Source of the DNA: Monosporascus cannonballus
Lineage: Eukaryota; Ascomycota; Sordariomycetes; Xylariales
Reading direction: 5' to 3'
Assembly: GCA_004154925.1 (NCBI GenBank)
Contig: QJNS01000199.1
Coordinates: 1-64,000, forward strand
Length of the DNA stretch: 64,000 bases
A program made the translations under genes and the position numbers. Shown piece after piece: positions 45,647 through 56,674 of the stretch (within the stretch, counting starts at the first letter, position 1; each line of letters opens with the position of its first letter). The notes below the pieces were generated by a model. The model was not told the DNA's origin and made no database searches. It saw only the letters and a list, made by a program, of their open reading frames with translations.

Positions 45647-46000
45647 CTAATCTGCGGCGAGCGAGTCCGGACTTGGCCAGAAATTGCGCGTCAGAGAATC
45701 CCACGAGGACGCAGGGCTGGATCTCCCTCCGGAGGACAATGAAATGCTCGAGGTCTTCATGCTTGTAAGGCTTGGTGCTCGCATTGCATGCCCTTCCATG
45801 TGGCGGAATACCGGATCCTGGGCATCCGCGGATGGAAAGGAACCTTTCTCGATATCTCTATAGGTCCGTCCAGGTTTGGTAGGTATAATTGGTCCATTAA
45901 ATAAATATTCCGGCCGGCGGCCCCTGACATCGGCAGTCATGTTGTCTCCGCGGGACTGTGCCATGGCAACAGCTGCCAAACTTGACAGTGCGAGAAACAT
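45647..46000 (-). CDS. Possible small secreted protein, 117 aa
   Basis: Starting at the ATG at 46000, the frame begins MFLALSSLAAVAMAQSRG, a good signal peptide with a likely cut after AMA. The rest is about 100 residues, Ser-rich near the end, with no Cys and no domain that I know. The frame is open further upstream (to 46204), but that part is not convincing as protein. The signal peptide is the only support, so this could be chance. Confidence 0.3.
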   Translation of the reverse strand: MFLALSSLAAVAMAQSRGDNMTADVRGRRPEYLFNGPIIPTKPGRTYRDIEKGSFPSADAQDPVFRHMEGHAMRAPSLTSMKTSSISLSSGGRSSPASSWDSLTRNFWPSPDSLAAD

Positions 46001-46204
46001 AGGTGAACGTTCAATAACGGTTTCGGAGGGTATGCTCAAGAGCGGCGCCATTAGGCCCATTGGTATGAAAACAATGGCCAGCGCCCGTGGTAGATATCTA
46101 CATAGCATAAGTGGTGAAAAGTCTAACTTGGTACAGGGAACTAACCTGGTAACAAGTTCTCGATGGAGGACGTTATATACGATCGTCGACACGACGAACA
46201 GCAC

Positions 46205-47006
46205 GAGGACTCTATGATGGTTAATGGGAAACGTACAAAACTAACAATTAGAGGAGCTTCTTACGATGTCCTGAGGGCTTCTCCCTCCGTCCTAAAAGCC
46301 GGACAGAGCACGGAGCTAGAGCCCATCAACCCCAGAGACAACGTCTTGATGGTTTCCTCGATTTGACCCTTTTGTTTTGCAGGGACGGTGAGCATTTTGG
46401 CAGAGATAGTCGGGGACATATCGTTTGGCAAGACACGAATGATGAGGGCCGGACCAGATGATCTCCTTGGGCTGATGAAGCTCTTAGGTTCCTGGGAGCC
46501 GATACAGGATATTCTGGGAGGCGATCCTCAGATGTTGGGCAACAAAGGGAAAACTTGCGGGTTGCGACGACGAACCGTTCTTATATAAGCAGGTCACGGA
46601 CGAATTGACCAAACATGCCCCTTTAGATGCTTGTCCCGATATACGTCACCCCAGTCAAGAGGCTCCTCGAAGTGTAAAAACCCCCGTATCTTTGAAGCTT
46701 GAGGCATATTCCTACATTGCATCACACGGGGGTGGAAAGAGCGATAGTTGTCGCCCTGTTTGATGCCTGAGAGCTCAGACGAACATTTCCTCGACTCTGG
46801 ATGGGTGACGGATAGCCACATTGATTGTTAAGCGCACAAGTGCTTACTAGGAAAGGGTTGCCTTCCTCCTAGTGTCCAGCGCCTTCTCAGCTGGCGCTGG
46901 TTCGCAGGCTTCTGATTCGTCAATCTTTGTCTGTGTGGTTTAGCCTCACTGTCTGCCTCATGATGGCCGCAGAGATGCCTAGATTCTGTAGGACTTTTGC
47001 GGCCCA
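46205..47006. other. Intergenic, nothing recognised
   Basis: Only short frames without domains are present. An upstream exon of the next gene could hide here. Confidence 0.35.
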
Positions 47007-48039
47007 TTGGGCATCAATTGTGCAGCTGACCCCCTTTCAAAGGCCGCAGAAGGCCTCACCGAGCCTGCCAGCATCCGCCCGCTCCGATCCTCCTCCTCGA
47101 GTGGGAATGGGGAGCCAACCCGCCCGACTCCCGCGTTTGTCAAGGGAGAAAATGAGCCAGTACCCAAGTTGGGGCAAACGGATAAGCGAAGATCATTCAG
47201 TACGGCTGCTCTTGAGGTTAAATTTGGAACGCCAGCCTCTATACAAGTCCAGCGTTCTCCCGAGGAAGTCGAGACTCCTTTGGCAGTCAGGTCGCAGCCG
47301 ATTAACTTAGAAGGTTGGCAACCAGCATCAATCCCCAGAAGTCCCGCCGATGGTTTCGCAAGACTCGCGCCAATGTACCGAGAACCATGCCCTTTACTCG
47401 TCCTGTCAGAGGGGGACGGCTGCAACATCGACCCCCGAAGCGCCGTGCTCAAGGTAGTCTCGGAGCTGACAGAGCTGATTCCCGCGGTCCTCTGCAGCTT
47501 CGTGAGCACCGCGTACGTGTTGCGCGCCGAGCAGGCCGGCCCCCTCGATAGCGATGTTCGTCCCGCCCTTCCAACCCCGAAGACGCAGGAACTATCTCTC
47601 TGACAGATCCCCTCCCTAGAACGCCGTATCCCCTCCCCCCACCCCCTCGGACAGGTTCTTCGCGGGCTCCAGCCCGCGCCTCGACTTCCTAACCAGGCCC
47701 TCCGGAGGGCTCATGCTGGGCTCGTTCCTGGTGCTCGGCTGCTGCCTCTCGTCGTACACGCACCGCCGCCGGGGCCGGGACCCCTACCAGCCGCTGGTGT
47801 TCACGGCGTGGGCCGCCTGGGCGGCGTGCGTCGGGCTCGGCGTCGGCTGCAGCGCCGACATGATCATGCTCGGCCTCGTGCCATGGGCGCTTTGCGCCGC
47901 CGTGCTCAGCAGCTACCTCGGGCACGTGGCTGCGGCAAGGTGGCTCGCGGTGCGGCACCGCGAGTGCGAGACCGAGCCCGTGCTGCTACTACCAGGGGCG
48001 GGCATCATCGCGACAAAGATGAGGACGGCGGCGCTCTGA
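47007..48039 (+). CDS. Probable membrane protein of unknown function
   Basis: Proposed exons are 47007-47512 and 47655-48039. The donor GTACGT and the acceptor CAG behind a C-rich pyrimidine tract are canonical, and phase 2 joins exactly to 296 aa. Exon 2 is GC-rich and encodes hydrophobic segments (LMLGSFLVLGCCL; AWAAWAACVGLGVG; MIMLGLVPWALCAAVLSSYL) separated by a basic loop (THRRRGRD). The end of exon 1 adds ELTELIPAVLCSFVSTA. The first 120 residues are low in hydrophobic content and unremarkable, so the true start may be elsewhere or in a further exon. No family was recognised. The coding bias and splice phase make exon 2 credible. Confidence 0.45.
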
Positions 48040-50779
48040 GGCGGGCCTGGTGGGCTGATTACGTTAGAGGGATAAGAAAAAGACGGACCTGAAGTGGATG
48101 GCACGCTCGCTCTTATTCTTATTCGGCTATTCCTTGATCGGTGCTAGACGGGACTCTGGAATTTCGCTGGGGCGCAGCTAGCAGATGTCCTGCTGGTCAC
48201 CGTTCATTACGTTATGACCCAATGAGGGAGCGGACCTGGGACCTAGGACGGGAGAGGGCTACCGTGCGCCTCTTTTCTTTTTTTCGCTCTTCTTTACGGT
48301 AATGAGGGATTGCTGCAGCCCTATACTTTTTATTCCAAGATTTCATGTATGTCAATATTTCATCCACTTATCGCTCGATATACTTTTGAGGGGGGCAATG
48401 GCACGAAGTCGTAGTACCACTTCGAGACTGAACGGAAACCCCTAGCCAGAAGAAACGGCTTTGATACACATATCCGCTCCTCTTACTCTCGTGTTTAGCT
48501 ACCAATTCTAGTTAGCTATGATATTTAATTGCCTTCTCGTAGTGGTTGGCCCACTTGCATAATCATCCACCTCTAGACGGCTTGAAGTCGCTATTAATTG
48601 TCTAATATTTTGCGACTAGAATGGTATAGATCTCACAGCTTAATGGAGTCCTCTGAAACGGACACATATCTCTGTCCTACAGGCAGGAACTGGGCGCGGA
48701 GAAGAGCGATCACGATGCGAAAGCGAGCGAGTATGATATGAGCCATCAGTCTTCCTACTTCGGCAGACCTTTCGTCGAACTCTGCCGTTGATCTACGCAC
48801 AAAAGCCCGGGACAGCTTCACGGGTGATCTTAGAGGCGGCGCCAGAGCCGCAGATGCGTGGACCATAATGTTCTCCTCATCAACAGTGACTTATTGTCAA
48901 GTATATCATGGGGTTTCCGCGTATCATGGAAGGGACTCGGCATAGCGGTGGCGAAGGACGCCGGAGTGGCTGCGTAAGTCTCACTGGCGACCGATACACT
49001 TGCGTTCTTCCATAGCCCTTTGATTTCAAGCCCAGTCTAAGCCCTGAACACTTCCTGTCCGAATATGCAAAGCACTCGGTCGATGCCTTGGCGCTCTCCG
49101 CATCCTGGCCTAACCGTTCAATGTGTAAGCAAACCCTCAACTTGCCGGTTGAGATCTTCTGCCCGGGCTCGCCCCCTACCGCTTAGTCTATCAACAGGTA
49201 GCTCTATCACCACTAAATTATTGATTGGGTGGTTCCGTTCTTTCGGCGGCACCAGGTATCACCTACTACGGAAGATAGCAACAGCTCCCAAGGTCCTATC
49301 CTTCCACATCCATGCGCACTCACTTACTTGTATAGATGAAACTCCCAGACCATCCCCGCTAGGAACTAGCTGCTTAACCGCCGGGGAGATCTGCTTCTAC
49401 CGACAGGCCCCTTCCCCCTGAGCGCCCTAGAGTGACAACCCTATGTAGTGGCGTAGATCCATGCGCGGCTTCAGCTCCTCTTGCGCAGGCGTCCCAAAAG
49501 GCGGAAGAGGAGCGCGGCAGTGCGTCCACCTTGACTATATATATTCATGTTCGGCAATGCCTCTGATCAACAAAATAAATGGGGGCTGCAGTTGTCGTGG
49601 CAAAAGACAGGAAGGATACTTTGGTGTGTCGTAGCTAGGACACGCTGATATGTGTGTTCTGCGTCCTAAGCGACAGGACTTGGGCCGCTCGGCCGGCGCG
49701 CATCATTCCATTCAGGGAGGCGTAAGCTAAAGCGCACGAACGTCAAAATCGGCTTACGTCGAGCCCTTGCTCCCAACAAACTCCGGACCCTGAAATCCAA
49801 GAACCCCTTTACGAATCCCACCGGCGCTACTCAGCCGGGCCGACTTTAGCACCATAGAACACAACACATGCGTTCATACTCCGAATCGGTAGATTTACGA
49901 ACCGTCTTACGAATACAGCCTGCTTTCACGATCCGACCACAGATCTAGAAGCCTCCTTGCACATCCCGTAAGTCTACACCACCGACTTCACGGCAACTAC
50001 CATACTCGGCATTCGCATCCATTCAGAACTGGTTAAAATCATAACGGTTTTTATTGATTGATCTATCTGGTTATACTACCCTGGCCGCAACGATAGACGG
50101 CACCCTCGGATATATCATCTATCATCGCACTAGGCCGAAGTCAAGTGCTGGGCTACCCTCGGCATTGCAACACGTTCACTTATCGCAAGCTTCCACATGG
50201 TTGATTCGTCTGTAGGTTTTGTGATAAGCAGTCTAGATGACCACGTGCACATTTCGGCCAGTCTTCCTGCTGAGCCTCAAGGAGGCATTATAATGGCCTC
50301 GTGCGATTCGGAGGCTCCGAAGACCAATCAACTTTCACCTAGCACGACTGTTGATGCCGCATCTAGTGCCTGGGGACGATGTCGGAGAGATGAATGCGTC
50401 CAGTATTTGCGATGCTGGAGTGGGTAGAAATGGGAAAGGCTTAGAAGGCTGGTGCGTTGGGACTTGGGGCATTGAATGAGGTCCTCCGAAAGGCAGAAAT
50501 CCAAAGCCCCAGTCAACCAATAGAGGGAAGAACCGCTGAGGCAAATCCCGCGGTTTGATCTTGTAAAGCATGGCAACGAGGAACCAAACTCTATCTAAAT
50601 GTAACTCTCCGCAATGCCGAATGTCTTCGTGCTGATACAGGTATACAAATATCGGTAGGTACGGGAAAAAAAAGTATACTCAAGGTGATAGGGTTGATAG
50701 GTGAGCACCAAATCCCGCGAGTCATCGCATCTAAAACGATCGTGCGGGTTTCGGTGATATTCAAGAGTTATCTGGGTTA
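48040..50779. other. Long gene-poor stretch (2.7 kb)
   Basis: I found no frame with domains or splice structure, no RNA gene and no repeat. It is the common 3' side of the membrane-protein candidate and TOP1. Confidence 0.45.
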
Positions 50780-53700
50780 TCAGAACTCCCAGTCGACGTC
50801 GTCTTCAATAGACTTGATGGCCCAGTTGAACTTCTCACGCAGAGTCTTGGAGAAGAACTTCTCAATGGGCACGTCGAACTTCTTGGCGAAGACGGCCGTC
50901 AGACGGGGGTCGATGTAATTCTAAAGCGAGTCAGTGAGAGATTCAGCGGCGATTAAGTGGGAACTTGACTCACGATCTTAGAGGTGCCAAGTGCAACCTC
51001 CTTATTCCCATCACGATCAGCGGCCTGCAGCTCAAGCGCCTTGATACGCTCGTCGGTCTTCTGGATGAGTTGCTCGATCTTGTCAATGGTCGGAGATTTA
51101 CCCTCGGCCTCAACCTTCTTAGTCCTGTACTCCTTCTTCAGCTTCTTGTCGAGTTCGTCGGCAGCCTTCATGCGCTCCCTCAACTCTTTGTCGGGGAGCG
51201 GCTTCTCGCCTTCGGCTTGACGCTTCTCGTTGTCCTTCTCGAACTTCTTTTGGATCTTCGTTCGCTGCTCCTCTACGAGGAAGGCTATGTGATCCTGGAT
51301 CCAGGATTCATCGAGATCTTCGTCATATTCGAAGTACTCCGCGCCCCTCTTCTTCTTCTGCTTCGGGTCGATATCCAGGAGCATCTGCTTTTGACGCCAT
51401 TTCTGATACTTGGCACCCTTGATCCTATCACCGAGTTTCTCCATCTGAGCTTCATGGCCAGCACCGACTGTTCGCTTGTGGTTGCAGAGAATGGCAACCT
51501 GCCGATTGCAGTCGTTGTAAAGCTTGATTTTCTCCTGAACCGACACATTTTCCACCGGAAGATTCTTGAGCAGAGTCGCCATCGTGAAGGAAGCGTTGTA
51601 AGTACGGAACACTTTGGCCGAGAGGCCTTGCATGTAAGAGCTGAGATGCTTGTTCAGCTGCGTGGTTGTCAACCGGTCGAAGATATCGTCTCCGTCCTTC
51701 TTCGGGGGCTTCTTGAACATTCTAAGGTTCTTGAAGACCTGACGGTCGACAGTCACCTCATCATGGTAGCGGATGCTGTCCTTGCCCAGGAAATCGAAGA
51801 TGACTGTCTGCGGCTCTCTGAGGGTGATATGCTCGTATTTGAGGGAGCAGCAGCCTGCGGTCTCAGCCTCGTTCTCGGTATCCTTCTCGTTGCCTGCTCT
51901 CAGAGCGAACTTGTCAATCAAGTAAACAGCCGTGGCTCGTTGACGGTCGGCCATGACCTCAGACTTGAGATCCCTGGTATAATCCTTTCGGATCCTGTCG
52001 ATGTGTTTCTTGAGTTCTCGAGCCTTCTCGAATTTCTTCCAATCGCTCTGGCCTTTGATGGCACTGTTGGCAGCAAGCATGACATACTTATAGGCGCCGT
52101 TGATGTTCTCCTGCCACATAGCTAGCCATGTCGCCTTGTTGTCATGCTGGATGGCTTTCCACTTGTGGCCTTCCGGAGGCTGAGGGACCTTGGCATCCTT
52201 GCCGATGTTGATGGTGATCTGTTCCGGCAATACACGCTGCTTCACTTTGCCGGTCTTAGGATGCGCGCCTCGACCCCGGAAGAGTCCAGGAGGTTCGACT
52301 CTGAAATTGCCAACCTTCTCTTTCCGGCCATCCCACCTGCAATACATGAAAGGAGCCTCTAGCTTGTCTTTCTCAGCCTTGTCAGCCTTCTTCTCTTCCT
52401 TGGACCTTGCCTTCCTAGCCTCGCTCTGAGCATGGTAGTAGTCGTAGATCTGCTGGAAGTCAAGTTTGGAGAAGTCCTTGATGTTGACCTTGTTGCCTTG
52501 TCGATCGGTGGCTCCTCCAGTGCGGTCCACTACTTCCTTGAAGTCTTTAAAGAAGTTCTGTTGGAACACCGGGTTATCCACATGGTGCTTTTGGTGCAAC
52601 ATTGCACCGAAGAAACCAGCAACCTCCTCGGGTTCGACATCCAGGTTGACCGGCACGCCACCATAGAGAAGCCTGACGTTCTTGGGCAGAGGCTCGTAGG
52701 CCGGAGGGAAGAGGACACCATTGTGCTCGAGAGTGGTCCACTTGATGGTGTCGTCTTCCTTCTTAGGGGCATCCCACCAGCGATACTCCGCTTCCTCATC
52801 CTCTTCATCAGGGTCTGCACTCTCCTCCTTCACCTTCTTGGCCGAGGTCTTCTTGGCAGAAGTGGAACTTTCCGCCTTCGCTTTGCCCTTTGCCGGAGCC
52901 GTCTTGGCCGGGGCCGCCTTGACCTTCTTTCGAATTGGGGCGTCCGAGTCGGATTCTTCTTTCTTAACACCATTCGACTTGGACTTGCTGGCCGCACCAT
53001 TGGACACCCGTTTCTTCCCCTTAGCACCAGCTAAAGGCGCATCATCGTCCGATTCCTCCTTGATGGCTTTCTTAGGAGTCGGTCTCTTCTGCTTAGCCTC
53101 GTTGGCACGGATGGCCTTAGCCTCCTTCTCAGCTTTCTTTTCGATGGACTTCCGCTGCTGGGCGAGTTTCGCATTCAAGGGCTTGTCGTCGTCGGAATCT
53201 TCCAGCATGGCTGTCTCACTGACGGCGGGCGGCAGTTTCTTGGGTTTGCGGCTGAGAACCTTGTCATCAGAGTCATCTGCAACAATTTTCTTTTGGCGCT
53301 TGGCCTGGTGGAGAGGTTAATAACCATCATGCACTAGATCGCCAGCCGCAAAAGAACTAAACATACCAGAGGGCCATCATCGCTGTCTGACGCGTCGTTA
53401 TAGCTGACGTTGGCGATTGAGGACCGCGACTTCCGTTTGCCATTGCCGTTTACGCGAGAATCATCATCTACAGGTCCATTGCGGACTGAGACAGGCGCAG
53501 GTACAGCCTCGGCAGAGGAGTCAATGTCCATGGCTCTGTCGTCAGCTTTGGAGATTCTCGAGGCCGAGACTGAAAGTAAGAAGGGTGTTAGTGTGAGTTG
53601 GAACTCGTCAAGTAATATATAGTATGCAGGTATGGGATTGCGCAGGATCGTGCAAGGCAAGAATGCGACACGCTATCAGCGTAGGATGGGCAGGCACGCA

Positions 53701-53925
53701 GGTAGGCAGGGCAAGGCGTGGGTAAGGGAAGGTGTTAATCCAAGTTGGAAAGTAGCAGACCGAGGACAGAGTATGAATCACACTCAAAGATAGGTATCGG
53801 CATGTACGGGAGTCGGCGGAGGGAGAGGAGTGAAAGAAGCGCGCATCATGAAACTGTGATAATTTAGATAACTTACGGTGACCATTGGCTCTCGCCAAGG
53901 GCATGTCATCATCCGAAGAAGACAT
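50780..53925 (-). CDS. TOP1: DNA topoisomerase I (type IB)
   Basis: It relaxes supercoils in the nucleus by transient 3'-phosphotyrosyl cleavage of one strand. Exons are 53925-53877, 53569-53367, 53304-50974 and 50920-50780 (donors GTAAGT, GTATGT and GTGAGT), giving 907 aa with closed phases. The N-terminal third (about 1-235) is charged and Lys/Ser/Asp-rich, with repeated acidic SDDD-type patches and nuclear-localisation-like basic clusters. The core begins near [34 protein letters not shown] carries a catalytic Arg region, and a coiled linker rich in Lys/Glu follows. The catalytic Tyr863 is the second codon of the last, 46-residue exon (NYIDPRLT), directly after the final intron. The gene is followed on its 3' side by a gene-poor region. 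Confidence 0.96.
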
Positions 53926-55520
53926 CCTAGGCGAATATGCAAGAGACGCCAACTGTCGACCAGGACGCAACTTGAGGCTTCTAAGTGTAAATGCAAGTCT
54001 ATTGTTGTGCCGTTGCTGTTGCCGAGGTAAAGCGGGTGCTGTTGTTGTTGCAGTGAGCGCTGGCAGCCGGAAGTGAGAAGAGAAAGAGCGGCTCAAACAG
54101 GGTAATAGAGTTATAAGAATGCGCCGTGTTGCTGTGCGGACGCCGTGACTGCCGACAAGTTTGTCAAAGAAAGCCTTGGGGATATTGAGGCAATTTAAAC
54201 AAGCCAGCGTGATGGGGGGCACGGTGGTGCATCACTCTGATCTATAACGAAGAGAAAATTATTAAGATGCAAAGTGGAAGGGGAGAAAAGTTGTAAGGGG
54301 AAAAAAAGGCTGAGAAGTGCAGAGGGAAGGGAGGGAATCGAAGGGAATTTGGAGGCGATTCAGAAACGTAGAGTGACGGATGCAAGTACCTAATAAGAGT
54401 CTGGGCTCTAAACAGCTAGGCCCTAGCCTCTAGGCATCTAGGCTCTCCGTCTAAAGCCAGTTAGAGTTAGCTGTCCATGTACGGAGAACCTGTGAGTTAC
54501 TCGGTTGAGTGCTGGGAGTGTGATGCGATGTGTAATGCGGTCGAGTATCAGTGGCGGCAGCTGTAGGTGGGAATGGATGGGGGAAACAAGTAAGCAGGGA
54601 CAGGTGGCAGAAGCAGCAGAAAAGCTGGTTTGTCAGCTGGCTTCTTGCTTACGTGCTGTGGGTATTCTACGTACGCCCTCCTACCTCCTCCTACCTTGGT
54701 GTGTTTTACTAGATATGCGGGTGCGGCAGGCATTGCAGGTCTTTTTCAAGTTTTTTATGAGCTTGCAGAAATTTATGGAGTGAACAACTGGGTAAACTTA
54801 CCTATTATGGAATTTGTTGCTGTAGGTGCGTATTACTATCTCTATTGGTGATATAATATCAAAGATTCAAATTCGGTGTGTAGGTTTTCGGATGCTTTCT
54901 GTTTCCATGCACCCAAGTGCAGGGGAAAGGGTTGTGAGGAATGACGGTTGATTTGACCGATTGTCGGCCTGATGTCAGATTTGCTAACACCTGCTACTGT
55001 GGCCGTTGAAGAACATTGTTAATGCAGGCTCCTGTGATAAGTAAAAGTAGCCGCAAGGGGTATACGTGTGTGTTGCCCAGGCCTTGCAGGAAAGCACAGC
55101 ACCTATGTAAGCACAGGCCATGTCATTGATGAGAAGTTTTCTCAATGTGTCTGCTTGTGAGGTCGGCCGACTTGGGCCCCACCCCAACCCCACAGGTACG
55201 TACATGTATGTATGTTCTTTCGGTTATGTCAGCAAGCAGGGCTCTATTTCCAGGTGTTCTCTGCTGGTTGAAAGGCCCGAAAATATCCCGGGCAAAGGCG
55301 GAAGGGAATTAGGTAGGACTAGCGCTGGACCGGACGGGTCTCATCAGTGTGAGTGAGTGGATGGAGCTTTCCAGGTTGGCAGCATAGAAGAATCTCACCA
55401 AATATTTGGGGTTCACCACAATCGACCAATTGATTGCGAAACCACCTCGCAATCAGACGAGCCATCGCAGGTTGAGAGTCAGGATAAACATCTACGCTCA
55501 CTTAAACTGAAATTCTCAAG
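53926..55520. other. TOP1 / ATP3 divergent promoter region
   Basis: About 1.6 kb separates the two divergent start codons. No supported gene is present. Confidence 0.5.
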
Positions 55521-56674
55521 ATGCTTTCAAGGGCAGCGAGACCAGCCTTGAGAGCTGGTGCTGCGGCTATTCCTGCTCGGTACGTCGGCTCTCTTTCCCT
55601 CTATTCGCTCAGACGTCGTCGTTGCCGGGTGGAGGGGCAGCAGCATGGACGAAGAGCTTTGCACGAGGCAATTTGCGAGACGGGGGACACCAGGATATGA
55701 TATTCTGCACCAATGGGACATTCATTAGAGGGGTCCGAGAGACTAACCCTTCTCAATGAGATAGCGCCGCTGCCGCCAACAATGCCGCCACCTACGCGAC
55801 CCTGCGAGAAATCGAAGCCCGTCGCAAGTCCATCCGGAACATCGAGAAGATCACCAACACCATGAAGGTCGTCGCCTCCACCAAGCTGGCCCGCGCCCAG
55901 AGGGCCATGGAGCACTCGCGGAAGTACGGCGAGACCAACAACAAGGTCTTCGAGAGCGCTGAGACCAAGCCGCTCGAGGGCGAGGACAAGAAGACCCTCT
56001 ACCTCGTCTGCAGCTCCGACAAGGGTCTCTGCGGCGGTATTCACTCCGGTCTGTCCCGTTACATGCGCCGACAGCTCGGCCCCGGCCACCAGCCCGCCGA
56101 CCTTGTCCTCATCGGCGAGAAGTCCCGAGCCCAGCTCAGCCGGACCCACGCCCAGGACATCGTGCTCACCTTTGCCGGCGTCGGCAGGGACGTCCCCACC
56201 TTCGCCGATGCCCAGGCCATCGCAGACCAGGTCCTGCAGCTCCCCAACGACTACTCCGATATCAAGATCGTCTACAACAAATTCCTGAACGCTAGCACCT
56301 ACGAGCCCACCATCGTGGAGGCGTTCTCCGAGGAGGCCATCGCCAACTCCCCCAACTTTGCCGCTTTCGAGGTCGACGAGGAGCTCCTCTCCAACCTGCG
56401 CGAGTATGCCCTCGCCAACTCTCTCTACTGGGCTCTCGCCGAGGGTCACGCCTGCGAGATCTCTGCCCGTCAACAGGCCATGGACGTGAGTGATATTACC
56501 CCTCCAGATTTTGCGTTCCCTTAGGTGGCTGACATCGAACTCTAGAATGCCTCCAAGAACGCAGGTGAGATGATCAACAAGTACCAGATCCTCTTCAACC
56601 GAACCCGTCAAGCTGTCATTACGGGAGAACTGGTCGAAATTATCACCGGTGCCACGGCCTCCGAAGACATGTAA
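55521..56674 (+). CDS. ATP3: Mitochondrial F1-ATP synthase subunit gamma
   Basis: The gamma subunit is the central rotor shaft of F1-ATPase in the mitochondrial matrix. Exons are 55521-55579, 55765-56485 and 56546-56674 (donors GTACGT and GTGAGT, acceptors TAG), giving 302 aa. The first exon encodes an Ala/Arg presequence ([20 protein letters not shown]). The mature start [20 protein letters not shown] and the block [19 protein letters not shown] are the N-terminal helix of gamma. [14 protein letters not shown] is the central-domain signature. The C-terminal helix is in exons 2-3 ([10 protein letters not shown], then [14 protein letters not shown], ending [15 protein letters not shown]), the family's conserved end. 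Confidence 0.96.

Noticed and set aside
47689..47958. 89-aa minus-strand frame
   Set aside because: Antisense shadow of the membrane-protein exon, whose splice phase and hydrophobic pattern are better.
50965..52125. 386-aa plus-strand frame with hydrophobic runs
   Set aside because: Leu-rich antisense shadow of the Lys/Glu-rich TOP1 coding region.
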